A stretch of 64,000 bases of DNA from Paenibacillus glycinis. GTDB taxonomy: Bacteria > Bacillota > Bacilli > Paenibacillales > Paenibacillaceae. Positions 1 to 8,734 of the stretch are shown one piece after another (the first letter of the stretch is position 1; every line of letters starts with the position of its first letter). Both the position numbers and the translations under genes were made by a program. The stretch lies in NCBI RefSeq assembly GCF_009909185.1, contig NZ_JAAAMV010000029.1, positions 62,001 to 126,000 on the forward strand, read 5' to 3'. The notes under the pieces were generated by a model. It worked only from the letters and a program-made list of their open reading frames with translations, had not been told where the DNA came from and made no database searches.

Positions 1-1044
1 GTTTATGACCAAACCATCCGCGGACGCCCGGGTATCGCCGAATTGCGAAAGCTCCTCCGGCGTCATCGACGACGCTTCCTGTCCGGCAACGTGCGTGCCG
101 GCAAGACTGTCGAAGCCGCTGCCGGCTTGATCATCCCGCGAGCGCGCGACCGCGGCGGCAATCGAAGCATTCAGTTGCTCCGCCGCTTGAAGCTCGGACA
201 ACGCCTGGGTCAGATCCGCGTCGAGCCGCGCCTGTTCTTCGAAGGCGCTTGTCTTCAATGCAGCAGCTTCGCTCTGCGCCCGGCTTCGATACGCCGCGAT
301 TTCTGCCGCATGCGCGGGTTTTGCGCCTTCGGCGAGCGCGGCATCCGCTTGCAGCCAACTTTCGTAGGCGCCATACCCGCTGACGAGGTCCGCAGCGGAT
401 CCAAGCTTGCCCGAAAACCCGGCTAGGCGCGCCGCGCTTTGCTTTCGGAGCTCCGCGACTCGTTCCAGATGCTTCTCCCTCTCCTCGTACAGCTGCTTTA
501 TTTCTTCCAAAACGTTGACCGTCGCGGTCGCTTCCTTCATGGCGGAGCTCATGGGCGCGAACCGCGACGCGATTTCCATCGCAAAATCCACGGGCGCTTT
601 ATACTTCATTTCCTCCAATACCTGTCGCGAAAACACCGTCTGATTGCCTAATACCTCATACGAATCCACATGGGAAGCTTCGTTCCGTATCCGGAGAAGC
701 TGAAAATCGTCGCCAGCCTCTGCTTGCCAATTATGCTCGGCTGCTTCCGCGAACAGTTGATTCCGGTCCGTCCCTCCCGCGCCGAACAACCCGTACTGCC
801 CGTACAGCGCCTCGTCGTACGCGGACAATGCGGAACGAATGCCCGATTGCGCGGCCAGTTCGCTCTGCTTGTCGAATGCGGCGATCCTCGCGTAGTCGAT
901 CAACAACGAGGTGAGCAGCAGCATCGCCGCCGTCGAGACGACCAAGTAAAGCGATACCGCCCCGTCCTCGCGCCGCCAGAACCGTAACCGTCCTTTTTTT
1001 GCTTCGCGCTTGAAGCACGCGCGTTCCCCGAAATCGCTAGCCAT
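1..1044 (-). CDS. TadG-like pilus-assembly membrane protein, 3' end outside window
   Basis: An open frame starts with ATG at 1044 and runs without a stop to the window edge, so at least 348 residues are seen and the C-terminus is missing. The N-terminus is basic (residues 1-26). One hydrophobic segment follows at about residues 29-49, and the rest is a long Glu/Ala/Gln-rich region with coiled-coil character (about residues 150-300). This layout fits the TadG/TadE-like proteins that close tad loci, where an N-terminal membrane anchor carries an extracytoplasmic domain. The start overlaps the stop of the TadE-like gene by 8 bases, so it is the last visible cistron of the pilus operon. The family assignment rests mainly on context and topology; no catalytic motif is visible. 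Confidence 0.72.
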   Translation of the reverse strand, partial: MASDFGERACFKREAKKGRLRFWRREDGAVSLYLVVSTAAMLLLTSLLIDYARIAAFDKQSELAAQSGIRSALSAYDEALYGQYGLFGAGGTDRNQLFAEAAEHNWQAEAGDDFQLLRIRNEASHVDSYEVLGNQTVFSRQVLEEMKYKAPVDFAMEIASRFAPMSSAMKEATATVNVLEEIKQLYEEREKHLERVAELRKQSAARLAGFSGKLGSAADLVSGYGAYESWLQADAALAEGAKPAHAAEIAAYRSRAQSEAAALKTSAFEEQARLDADLTQALSELQAAEQLNASIAAAVARSRDDQAGSGFDSLAGTHVAGQEASSMTPEELSQFGDTRASADGLVIN

Positions 1045-1747
1045 GGTTCATCGCCTGCCGTTCTCCGAGGATCGCCTGCGCCTGCTTTCGTTTATCCCCG
1101 TCCATGCCGCCTTTGAACTTCCCCGCATAGTAGCGAATCAAGTCGACGTTGCGGATCAGCTCGACGGGATCGACGATAGAGGCGGAACTAGCCGAGGCCG
1201 GTTCCGAATGACCGAGGAACGTCTCCAGCGGCGGAATGGCGATCGGTTGGCGCAGCTTGACCTGCACCCGTTTCTCCAACGCCCCGTAGTCGTACCGCAT
1301 CGTTCCTTGAAAAGGATTTCCAACCCGGCTCGCTTCCGCTCTCAACTTGCGTTCCGGGAGCGAGCTCCCGCTCCCCTCGTCGGCGCTTTCTCCTACCGCA
1401 ATCTCCGTTCCGCCGTCCCCGCCGTTATCCGATACGAAGCCGAACAACGACTGCAAAGCCCCGTTGTCCGCCATCCGCCAATACAACCCGTCGTATCGAC
1501 CGATCGGACCGATTCCGCTGACCGGGTCGCGCGCGCTGTTGTCCCAGCGAAATGCCGCACGTTCCGCGGTCTCCGAAGCGGAATGGTAGACCACTACCGT
1601 CTGGTACGAATATAGGCTCAGCATCAGAAGCGCAAGCAGCGCGATGAACAACACGGGGAAGACCATGCTCGCCTCCAACGTAAAGTTCCCTTCCTCCCGC
1701 TTGAGGAGCGCAACCAATCGGCGTCTATTCCGAGTCGAAAATGCCAT
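1037..1747 (-). CDS. TadE-like pseudopilin
   Basis: A 236-residue protein with a class-III prepilin-like signal. A basic N-terminus ends in REEG, followed by NFTLEASMVFPVLF, so Glu lies at +5 relative to the presumed cleavage glycine and a hydrophobic helix follows to about residue 48. The remainder is a soluble domain. TadE-type pseudopilins are processed by the Tad prepilin peptidase and act in assembly of Flp pili at the membrane. The start overlaps the end of the flp pilin gene by 23 bases and the stop overlaps the next gene, so translation is probably coupled. No prepilin peptidase is visible in the window. Confidence 0.8.
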   Translation of the reverse strand: MAFSTRNRRRLVALLKREEGNFTLEASMVFPVLFIALLALLMLSLYSYQTVVVYHSASETAERAAFRWDNSARDPVSGIGPIGRYDGLYWRMADNGALQSLFGFVSDNGGDGGTEIAVGESADEGSGSSLPERKLRAEASRVGNPFQGTMRYDYGALEKRVQVKLRQPIAIPPLETFLGHSEPASASSASIVDPVELIRNVDLIRYYAGKFKGGMDGDKRKQAQAILGERQAMNHG

Positions 1748-1916
1748 TGGCCTTATCGTCCGCGCTCTTCATCAGATTGCCGAGCAGCTTGATGATCCAC
1801 CCCTTGAACATAAGCGCCAAAATAATCACGACCGCGATGATGAGCACCACTTCAAGCGTGCCCAGACCTTCCTCGCCCTTCCAAAATCGCCGAGCTTCCT
1901 GTTTCCAATTACGCAT
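1725..1916 (-). CDS. flp: Flp-type IVb pilin (major pilin candidate)
   Basis: A 63-65 residue protein with a short basic leader, then GEEGLGTLEVVLIIAVVIIL. Cleavage after the glycine would leave Glu at +5 followed by one hydrophobic helix, as in Flp/type IVb pilins. This is the likely structural subunit of the pilus made by the surrounding tad genes. Two ATGs are available (1922 and 1916). The AGGGAGAG ribosome-binding site touches the first but is six bases from the second, so 1916 is preferred. Upstream lies tadC after a short gap; downstream tadE overlaps. Confidence 0.82.
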   Translation of the reverse strand: MRNWKQEARRFWKGEEGLGTLEVVLIIAVVIILALMFKGWIIKLLGNLMKSADDKANGIFDSE

Positions 1917-1946
1917 CTTCATCTCTCCCTGTCATAAAATAATTCT

Positions 1947-2801
1947 CTACCCGCGCATCATCAGAATGGCCGGCGACGCGACCAGCACCATCAGCACGAA
2001 AAATATGCCGACCAGCGGAAAAACAAGCTTCGAGGACGCTTCCTCGCCCCGCGATCGGACGACGGCTTTCCGTTTCTCCCACAGTGAATAAGACAACTCC
2101 TTCAGCGAGAGCACCAAACGATCGCCGCCGCGCCGGTAATTCAGCAGCATCGTCGTGGTGAAGACCGATACCTCCTGCACGCCGCAGCGGCGGCTAAACA
2201 CTTCCATCGCCGCCGGGAACGACTCCCCGTTGCGCACGGACTCGTTCACCTTTCGCAGCTCGAGAAGCAGCGGATGCTGCGCGTGCCTGTCGTTTCGCTC
2301 CGCGCAGCGGACCAACGCCCGCTGGAGCGTTTCCCCCGCCCCCAGCAGCAGCATCAATTTATTCAGCAGCTCCGGCAGCAGCAGCACGATATCCTGCTTG
2401 CGGCGCTCCACCTTGCCGGACACATCCTTCCATTTCGCCGCCGGAACGACGACGCCGAGCAGCAGCCCGATATAAAGCATCGCCGGCTCGCCGCTCAAGA
2501 CGCCCAACCATGCGCCTCCGCACATCGCGGCATAGCCGGTTCCGAGCGATTCGGCGATAAACTCGCGGCTGGCATCGGCGGACCAGGCTTGCCCGTTCAG
2601 GATCAGAAGCTTCCCGTGCAATCCGGCCGCGAGCGGTTGAAGCCGCTCGAGCAATCCGCTTCGCAGCAGCAGCCGCAGGAAAGGACCGGAAATCCATCGG
2701 CGCTTCGGCTCTTTCCCGCCTTCTCCGGCGCGTTCGTTCTCGACGATCCCGAAGACCCATACGATCGTCAGCAGCAAACCTGCCGCCCAAGCTGCAATCA
2801 T
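1947..2801 (-). CDS. tadC: TadC-like inner-membrane platform protein (T2SSF domain)
   Basis: This 284-residue protein has an N-terminal hydrophobic segment (residues 3-20), a central membrane pair (about 90-125) and a C-terminal membrane segment (about 262-280). Between them is the type II secretion F-type four-helix domain, including the LLLPELLNKL stretch typical of TadB/TadC. Such proteins form the membrane platform on which the CpaF ATPase drives pilin extrusion. The ATG at 2801 has AAGGAG upstream. The tadB stop lies 14 bases before it, so the two are one transcription unit. Confidence 0.86.
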   Translation of the reverse strand: MIAAWAAGLLLTIVWVFGIVENERAGEGGKEPKRRWISGPFLRLLLRSGLLERLQPLAAGLHGKLLILNGQAWSADASREFIAESLGTGYAAMCGGAWLGVLSGEPAMLYIGLLLGVVVPAAKWKDVSGKVERRKQDIVLLLPELLNKLMLLLGAGETLQRALVRCAERNDRHAQHPLLLELRKVNESVRNGESFPAAMEVFSRRCGVQEVSVFTTTMLLNYRRGGDRLVLSLKELSYSLWEKRKAVVRSRGEEASSKLVFPLVGIFFVLMVLVASPAILMMRG

Positions 2802-2815
2802 TGGCGCACGACTCC

Positions 2816-3655
2816 TTATAAGCGGATATTCATGATTTTGGACATAAGCACGTAGCAGAAGCCTAACAACAGCAGGGCGCCGGTAAGGAGGACATATCCG
2901 ACCCCGCCGTACAGCGGGGCCATGTAGTCCGGCGCGGACAGGCTGAGAAAAGCGAGAAATACGAACGGGACCGCCATCATAATCCGGGATTCAAACCGTT
3001 TCTGGGCCACCATGACCGCAATTTCCTGCTGCACCTCCAGCTTCTCGCCGATCATCTGCGACGTACGCCGGATCACGTCCACCATATCTCCGCCTGACCG
3101 TTTGCATGTCGTGAATACGTCGGTAAATTGCGTGATGTCCTCGATGCCTGCGCGCCGGCTGAGGTCGGTCAATCCCTGCTCAAGCGGTTCGCCGAATCCC
3201 AAGCGGGCCGCCAAAATGTCGAATTCGACCAAGATTTCCGTCGCCGGACTGGGATACAGCAGTTTCAGATCCTCCTGGGCGGTCAAGAACGCGTTCTCGA
3301 CGGATCGTCCGGCGGCAAGCGACGATGCGATGGCGTACAGCGCCTCTTTGAATTGCTGCGCAAGCCGGAATCTCCGCCGTTCGAGCAGAAACCCTCGATA
3401 CATGCGCGGAACCGCGATGCCCATCACCGAGAGTATCAATGCCGCGGGCACCGAACGGTAAAACAGGAACGCCGCCGCGAAAACGAGTGCCCCGCCGATT
3501 ATTGCCGCCGACATGAATTGCCGCCTGGTCAACCGGTAGTCCGAGTATTGCGTCAGGCTGCCGGAGGTCCGGGCACGCAATATCGCTGCCGCCGTATCCG
3601 GCCAAGCCAGCCAATCCGGCCAATCTCTCCGGGGCTTGCGGCCATTTTTTTTCAC
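2816..3655 (-). CDS. tadB: TadB-like inner-membrane platform protein (T2SSF domain)
   Basis: The open frame extends to 3730. The best start is GTG at 3655, because it shares GTGA with the cpaF stop codon and has GGGAGG eight bases upstream; this gives about 279 residues. Two membrane segments lie in the first third (FMSAAIIGGALVFAAAFLFY and the next helix), then the cytoplasmic T2SSF domain (ALYAIASSLAAGRSVENAF), and two C-terminal helices. It pairs with TadC as the platform of the Tad machine. The 4-base overlap with cpaF implies translational coupling. Confidence 0.86.
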   Translation of the reverse strand: MKKNGRKPRRDWPDWLAWPDTAAAILRARTSGSLTQYSDYRLTRRQFMSAAIIGGALVFAAAFLFYRSVPAALILSVMGIAVPRMYRGFLLERRRFRLAQQFKEALYAIASSLAAGRSVENAFLTAQEDLKLLYPSPATEILVEFDILAARLGFGEPLEQGLTDLSRRAGIEDITQFTDVFTTCKRSGGDMVDVIRRTSQMIGEKLEVQQEIAVMVAQKRFESRIMMAVPFVFLAFLSLSAPDYMAPLYGGVGYVLLTGALLLLGFCYVLMSKIMNIRL

Positions 3656-4890
3656 GCGCCCTCGCCTCCCACTCTTTCGCTCATTCCCGCCATCTTCAGC
3701 TTCCAAGTCCGTTGAAGTCCATCGCCGCATCGCCGCAACCCGCCAAGCACGCGCCCGTCTCGTTCTCCCTCGTCCTCGAAGCGGTACAAGGGTTGAAGGG
3801 CGACTTCTCCGTCCGCCATGCCGATGACTTCGCTGATCTCCGTCACACGGCGGCTTCGGTCGCGCAGCCTGGACAGATGCACGATAACGTCGATGGCCGA
3901 CGCGATTTGCTGCCGGATCACGGCAACGGGGAGCTCGGCGCCACCGAGCGCCATCGTCTCCAGCCGCGCGATCATGTCGCGAGCGCTATTGGAATGGCCG
4001 GTCGAGAGGGATCCGTCATGGCCGGTGTTCATCGCCTGCAGCATATCGATCGCCTCGCCGCCGCGCACCTCCCCGACGATAATGCGGTTCGGCCGCATCC
4101 GAAGCGAAGCCCGTATCAGCTCGCGCATGGAAATGGCGCCCTTGCCTTCCGTATTCGCATTGCGGGTCTCCATCGATACGAGATTCGGCACGGATACGAT
4201 TTGAAGCTCGGCGGCATCCTCGATCGTCACCAGCCGTTCGTCCTCCGGAATGAACTGGGACAATGCATTGAGAAACGTCGTTTTGCCGGAGCCCGTGCCG
4301 CCGCTGATGAAAATGTTGTATTTGGCTTTGACGAGCTTCTCCAGCAGGGCTGCCGCTTCGTCGGGCAACGCGCCGAGCGCGATCAGATCCTTCATCAAGA
4401 GCGGCTTTTCCGGAAATTTCCGGATCGTCATCGTCGGCCCTTTCAACGCGATCGGCGGAAGGACGATATGCACCCGGGATCCGTCCTTCAGCCGAGCGTC
4501 CACGATCGGGGAAGACTCGTTGACGACGCGATTCACGCCGGCCACGACGGATTGGATCAGATCCTCCAAGCGTTCCCTGCTCTCGAATCCGAACGGCAGC
4601 CGCGTCAGCCGGCCTGCCCGTTCGACGAAGAGCTCCTCGTGGCCGTTGATCATGATCTCGGTCACGGTCGGGTCGTCCATGAGCGGCTGCATCAGATCGA
4701 GTCCGCGAAAAGCATGAAAGAGCCGACGTACCAGCTGCACCTTCTCGCCGGCCGGAAGGGGGTGCTGGGCGCACCACTCGAATACGACGTGCTCGATTTT
4801 GGCTTTCAGCTCTTCGTCCGATATGGCGCTGTCGAGTTCAAGCTGTCCGCGGATGCGTTCTTTCAAACGCTGTACCGTTTCTTCGTTCAT
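3652..4890 (-). CDS. cpaF: CpaF/TadA-type secretion ATPase
   Basis: A 412-residue hexameric ATPase of the type II/IV secretion family that powers Flp pilus assembly. Walker A is GGTGSGKT at residues 197-204. It is followed by the Asp box (IEDAAELQI), the Walker B region (RIIVGEVRGGEA) and a His box (GHDGSLSTGHSNS). The N-terminal domain carries the EIMINGHEELFVER signature typical of CpaF proteins. It lies between cpaE and tadB, 12 bases after the cpaE stop, and its stop overlaps the tadB GTG. All diagnostic motifs are intact. Confidence 0.95.
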   Translation of the reverse strand: MNEETVQRLKERIRGQLELDSAISDEELKAKIEHVVFEWCAQHPLPAGEKVQLVRRLFHAFRGLDLMQPLMDDPTVTEIMINGHEELFVERAGRLTRLPFGFESRERLEDLIQSVVAGVNRVVNESSPIVDARLKDGSRVHIVLPPIALKGPTMTIRKFPEKPLLMKDLIALGALPDEAAALLEKLVKAKYNIFISGGTGSGKTTFLNALSQFIPEDERLVTIEDAAELQIVSVPNLVSMETRNANTEGKGAISMRELIRASLRMRPNRIIVGEVRGGEAIDMLQAMNTGHDGSLSTGHSNSARDMIARLETMALGGAELPVAVIRQQIASAIDVIVHLSRLRDRSRRVTEISEVIGMADGEVALQPLYRFEDEGERDGRVLGGLRRCGDGLQRTWKLKMAGMSERVGGEGA

Positions 4891-4902
4891 CTCGCCGCCT
4901 CC

Positions 4903-6003
4903 CTACGCGATGCCGAGCTTGCGAAGCAGCGATTCCACCGCTCCCCGGTAATGCGGGGCCATCTCGCCCGTGCCGCTCAAGGGTCCGCCGCTCGCCCATT
5001 CCTCCACACGGGGGAGAACCATGTCCACCCGGATGTTCCCGCCGCCGTAAACCGCGGGCTCGGACGGAGAACCGCCGACCTGAACGAACCTGAACTTGGA
5101 CCTTTGCTCCCCGAATGCCGTCCCGTACTTCCGCTCCCCGTATTGCAGCGCCAGCTCGTTCTTCTTCAAACTCGCGGCATCCGGCGTCATGAGCCAAACC
5201 GCGACATCGCACGTTTCGAAAATCCCGATATGCAGCGCGTCCAGCCTGGTGTCCAAATCAACGGCCACGCAGCCGTAATCGCCCGTGTCCGCAATCGCCG
5301 CAAGCAGGCTCTTCGCGTGCTCGGCTCCAAGCGTCAACCGCTCTTCGGGGTTATCGCAAGGCGCGATGGAATCCATGCCTAATGTCGGATGGCGTTTGCG
5401 CAGCGCCGCTACGGCGGATGCGCCTTGATCCGGCTCCGATTGGAGCGTGTACAGCAGCTTGGCGAAATCGCCGCCCCCTCCGCCTCCATCCGTGGACAAG
5501 GAAGCATTCCATTGCTCCAAGTTCAAGTAGAACGCCGGAATCCCCGAAATGCCGGCTTGTTGGGCGAGCTGCAGGGCAAGCGTCGTTTTGCCGGTGCCGC
5601 CCGAGGCCGAATACACGGCGATGACCGCGGGTCCCTTGCCGCGAGTGGCGGGTCTGGGCAGCGTATGGCCGCTCGCGGCAAAATGAGCCGTAAACGCCTG
5701 TAGCAGCAGGGGAAGGGGCTGAAACTGCATGATTTCCGCCTCGAACCGCGACTGCCCGCGGTATTCGACAAGCGCTGCGACGGCAAGATGGTCCGGCAAT
5801 TCCCCCAGCTCGTCCAGCATGGCGGGCTGAGCGGCCAGCAGATCGACGGGATATCCGCCGCGAACGAAGCCCCGCAGCGCCGCCGGGTTCGTAAAAGCCG
5901 TCAGCTGCCAGCTCTCGCCGAATGCGGCGTGACGGATGTAATCCGCCAGACGCTCGACGTATTCGCTTTCTTTGACGGCCACAATCAGATTTCGTTTGCC
6001 CAT
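4903..6003 (-). CDS. cpaE: CpaE-like ParA/MinD-type ATPase of Tad locus
   Basis: The frame opens at 6051, but the ATG at 6003 is preferred: GGAGGAGAG lies upstream, and the extra residues would fall in the leader. About 366 residues. The N-terminal about 115 residues look like the degenerate receiver-like domain of CpaE. A ParA/MinD P-loop domain follows, with a deviant Walker A (SASGGTGKTT, residues 132-141). CpaE proteins position the Tad machine at the membrane. As the first gene of the operon it lies directly behind the attenuator-like leader. The P-loop assignment is firm; the CpaE identity follows from gene order. Confidence 0.85.
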   Translation of the reverse strand: MGKRNLIVAVKESEYVERLADYIRHAAFGESWQLTAFTNPAALRGFVRGGYPVDLLAAQPAMLDELGELPDHLAVAALVEYRGQSRFEAEIMQFQPLPLLLQAFTAHFAASGHTLPRPATRGKGPAVIAVYSASGGTGKTTLALQLAQQAGISGIPAFYLNLEQWNASLSTDGGGGGGDFAKLLYTLQSEPDQGASAVAALRKRHPTLGMDSIAPCDNPEERLTLGAEHAKSLLAAIADTGDYGCVAVDLDTRLDALHIGIFETCDVAVWLMTPDAASLKKNELALQYGERKYGTAFGEQRSKFRFVQVGGSPSEPAVYGGGNIRVDMVLPRVEEWASGGPLSGTGEMAPHYRGAVESLLRKLGIA

Positions 6004-6041
6004 GATGAAGTTGCCACTCTCCTCCAGAATGAAAAGAACGC

Positions 6042-6094
6042 AAAAAAGCACCCTAACAACGCAGAATTTGCTGCGCGGTTACGGTGCTTCCGTA
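6042..6094 (-). promoter_or_regulatory. Attenuator-like leader hairpins of the tad operon
   Basis: A long stem (arms AAGCACC and GGTGCTT, 6046-6052 and 6083-6089, with an inner CGCAG/CTGCG stem) is followed by six Ts on the minus strand, a classical intrinsic terminator. It lies inside the leader, before cpaE. A second, smaller hairpin (TACGG-AAGCA-CCGTA, 6080-6094) uses the 5' arm of the terminator, so the two structures exclude each other. The regulator or ligand is not recognisable. Confidence 0.6.
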
Positions 6095-6117
6095 GCGTAA
6101 AATGTAGAATTGACCAT

Positions 6118-6146
6118 AATTTACCACGGGCTTGCCCTTGCGTCAA
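6118..6146 (-). promoter_or_regulatory. Sigma-A promoter of the tad operon
   Basis: On the minus strand, TTGACG (6141-6146) is separated by 17 bases from TAAATT (6118-6123). This gives a leader of about 105 bases before the cpaE ATG at 6003. Confidence 0.7.
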
Positions 6147-6193
6147 CTCCTTTATTTTTTAAATGTTCGCCGCTTGACCGTCGATAGACTGCC

Positions 6194-6238
6194 AAAAGCC
6201 CTGCTACGATCTCGTTCGAGAGGACCGCGAGGGCTTTT
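6194..6238 (-). terminator. Intrinsic terminator after ndk
   Basis: Inverted arms AAAAGCCCT and AGGGCTTTT (6194-6202, 6230-6238), ending in four Ts, 36 bases past the ndk stop. The symmetry allows function in either direction. Confidence 0.6.
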
Positions 6239-6273
6239 CCGGTGCCGTGTCATCCAAGCGCAAAAGGGTCCAG

Positions 6274-6753
6274 TTAATGCAGCATATTCTCGTCGCCATG
6301 ACTAACTTCGTCCCCGGCAAACAGATCGAGGGGATGCGAAGCGGCATGCCTGCCGAAGAACAATTCAATCTCCCGCGCCGCGCTCGCCGCGGAGTCCGAG
6401 CCATGCACGATATTGCCCGCGATATCCATGGCGAAATCGCCTCTGATCGTCCCGGGCGATGCCTCCGCGGGATTCGTCTTCCCGATCAGGGAACGCGCAT
6501 TTTCGACCGCGTGTTCGCCCTGCCAGATCATGGCGCAGACCGGCCCGGACGTCAAATAATCGACCAGCTCGCTGAAGAAGGGTTTCGTCCGCAAATCGCC
6601 GTAATGCCGTTCCGCCAAGGCGCGATCGATAGTCCGCAATTCGATTGCCGCAAGCTTGAACCCCTTTTGCTCGAATCGGACGATTACCGCGCCGACCAGT
6701 CCGCGCCTCACCCCGTCCGGCTTCACCATGACAAACGTCTGCTCTTGCTGCAT
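6274..6753 (-). CDS. ndk: Nucleoside diphosphate kinase
   Basis: NDK transfers the gamma phosphate of ATP to nucleoside diphosphates through a phosphohistidine. The N-terminus FVMVKPDGVRRGLVG is the family signature. The catalytic His is H117 in NIVHGSDS, and the nucleotide-binding RTIDRALAERHYGDLRTKPFF block is present. At 159 residues it is about ten longer than most bacterial forms, with a short extra C-terminal tail. It is a single gene with its own terminator. The ATG at 6753 has GGAG-like bases upstream. Confidence 0.96.
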   Translation of the reverse strand: MQQEQTFVMVKPDGVRRGLVGAVIVRFEQKGFKLAAIELRTIDRALAERHYGDLRTKPFFSELVDYLTSGPVCAMIWQGEHAVENARSLIGKTNPAEASPGTIRGDFAMDIAGNIVHGSDSAASAAREIELFFGRHAASHPLDLFAGDEVSHGDENMLH

Positions 6754-6808
6754 CTCAAGTCTCCTTCCGTGTTAAGCCTACCTGAGCGTACTGCCCGTTA
6801 TAGGACAG

Positions 6809-6843
6809 AAAAACGGCGCAGAGCCTTGTTAGGCCGCACCGTT
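6809..6843 (-). terminator. Intrinsic terminator after pepF
   Basis: On the minus strand, AACGGTGCGGCC pairs imperfectly with GCTCTGCGCCGTT and is followed by Ts, about 90 bases beyond the pepF stop. Confidence 0.6.
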
Positions 6844-6929
6844 CCTTCTATGCTTCAGTATTCCACGGTCAAGGCGATTTCATTCATCCGCGCGCAAGCC
6901 GACCGTTCCTTCCCGCAACGAAGCTCGGA

Positions 6930-8720
6930 TTACGCTTCCGTCAACGCGACGAACGCATCCACGTCTTCGAGCAGCAGCGCGACGGCTTCGCGCCAGAACC
7001 CCGGCTCGTCGAGACGAACGCCAAGATGCTTCTCGGCCAGGTCTTCGACCGTCATGAGGCCCGTATCCCGCAGGAGCGCGACATAGCGGTCCGCGAACGA
7101 TGAGCCTTCCTTCTTCGCGATGGCATAGATGCCGCCGCTGAACAAATACCCGAAGGTATAAGGGAAGTTATAGAACGGCACGTCCGTCAAATAGAAATGC
7201 AGCTTCGCCGCCCAAAAATGCGGATGCAGCTCGCCCAGCGCGCCGCTGAACGCTTCTTTCTGCGCCTCTTCCATCAGCTTGTTCAGCTCTTCCTGGCTCA
7301 CCATGCCTTCGCGGCGTTTCTCGTAGAAACGATTCTCGAACAGGAACCGGGCGTGGATGTTCATGAAGAACGCGGCCGCATTTTGCAGCTTCTCGTCCAG
7401 GAGCGCCAGCTTCTCGTCGCGTTCGGTCGCCGCTTCCAGCGCGGAATCCGCCACGATCATTTCGGCGAACGTGGAGGCCGTCTCGGCGACGTTCATCGCG
7501 TACTCCTGCGCCAGCGGCGGCAGGTCGTTCATGACATGCTGGTGATATGCATGGCCAAGCTCGTGCGCCAGGGTCGACACATTGTCCGGCGTTCCCGAAT
7601 ACGTCATGAAAATCCGCGTCTGCTCGCTCTTCGGAAACGCCGTGCAGAAACCGCCGGGGCGTTTGCCGGACCGGTCTTCCGCTTCGATCCAGGCGTCCTT
7701 GAACGCCATCTCCGTAAAATCGGCCAGGTCCGGGCTGAAGGCGCCGAATTGTTCTTTGATCAAAGCCGCAGCCTCGTCATAGGAAATCTTCTTGTCCGTA
7801 GAGCCGAGCGGGGCATGGACGTCATACCAGGCCAGCTTGTCGAGGCCAAGCAGCTTCGCTTTGCGCTCGAGGTAACGCACGAGCTTCGGCTTGCCTTCCG
7901 TAACCGCCGACCACATCGCGTTCAGCGTCGCTTCGCTCATGCGGTTCATGTCCAGCGGCTCCTTCAAAATCGCGTCCCAGCCGCGTTTGCCGTATAGCTT
8001 CAAGCGGAAGCCCGAAATCCGGTTCAACGTATCCGCGCACAGATCGGCCTGCTCGCCCCAGCCCCGTTCCCATTCCTTGAACGCCGCTTCGCGCACGGCG
8101 CGGTTGCTGTTCGAGAGCCGGTTGAACATTTGTCCCGCCGACAGCCCTTTCGTCTCGCCGTTCTCCTCCGTGACTTCGAAACGCATGCGGGAGACGATCG
8201 TGTTGTAGAAATCGCCCCAGCCATGATACCCGTCGACCGCCAGCTCGCCCGCCAGCGCTTCTTGCTCCGGCGGAAGCTTCTCCCTTGCCGCCTCGCGGCG
8301 CTCGTTCAGCGCGAACGCGACCGGCGCGGCGTCGCTCGACTGCAGCCACGACTGCCAAGCGGCGTCGTCCGTCCGGAGCAGCTTCTCGTCGAAGCTCGTC
8401 AACGCGGCATTGAATTTCGCCGACATCGTCTTCACGCGATCGTTCAAGCCGCTCGCGGCCGCGTCCTTCATCTGCTGCGCCTGCAGGCAGGACACGAAGG
8501 AATCGGATTGCCGAATCCTTAGCAAAATCGATTGCACGGCGGCCGTCCAAGCGGACAGTTGCCCCGCGTCCGGAACAGCGTTCGGCGCTAGCGCCGCAAG
8601 CTCGCCCGTCAGCGCCGCGATGTCGCGCTCCATGCCGGCCAGCTCCTCAAGAAACGCGGCGGAGCTCGATCCGCCCGGATAAATCACGTCTAAGTCCCAT
8701 GTCATCGGATAGTGGGTCAT
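6930..8720 (-). CDS. pepF: Oligoendopeptidase F (M3 family metallopeptidase)
   Basis: A 596-residue M3 metallopeptidase. The zinc site HELGH is at residues 386-390, and a Glu ligand is expected in the following NVAETASTFAEM segment. An N-terminal PepF-type helical domain precedes the catalytic domain, and no signal peptide is present, so it acts in the cytoplasm on short peptides. Length and motif order match the pepF/M3B group. The ATG at 8720 has AGGAGG seven bases upstream. Immediately upstream of that ribosome-binding site is the triple palindromic repeat at 8735-8913, which therefore lies in the pepF 5' UTR. Confidence 0.95.
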   Translation of the reverse strand: MTHYPMTWDLDVIYPGGSSSAAFLEELAGMERDIAALTGELAALAPNAVPDAGQLSAWTAAVQSILLRIRQSDSFVSCLQAQQMKDAAASGLNDRVKTMSAKFNAALTSFDEKLLRTDDAAWQSWLQSSDAAPVAFALNERREAAREKLPPEQEALAGELAVDGYHGWGDFYNTIVSRMRFEVTEENGETKGLSAGQMFNRLSNSNRAVREAAFKEWERGWGEQADLCADTLNRISGFRLKLYGKRGWDAILKEPLDMNRMSEATLNAMWSAVTEGKPKLVRYLERKAKLLGLDKLAWYDVHAPLGSTDKKISYDEAAALIKEQFGAFSPDLADFTEMAFKDAWIEAEDRSGKRPGGFCTAFPKSEQTRIFMTYSGTPDNVSTLAHELGHAYHQHVMNDLPPLAQEYAMNVAETASTFAEMIVADSALEAATERDEKLALLDEKLQNAAAFFMNIHARFLFENRFYEKRREGMVSQEELNKLMEEAQKEAFSGALGELHPHFWAAKLHFYLTDVPFYNFPYTFGYLFSGGIYAIAKKEGSSFADRYVALLRDTGLMTVEDLAEKHLGVRLDEPGFWREAVALLLEDVDAFVALTEA

Positions 8721-8734
8721 ATTGTCCTCCTAAA

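Noticed and set aside
6000..6150. c-di-GMP-I riboswitch in the tad leader
   Set aside because: The leader is short and lacks the conserved GEMM-I core and tetraloop features; only an undefined attenuator can be claimed.
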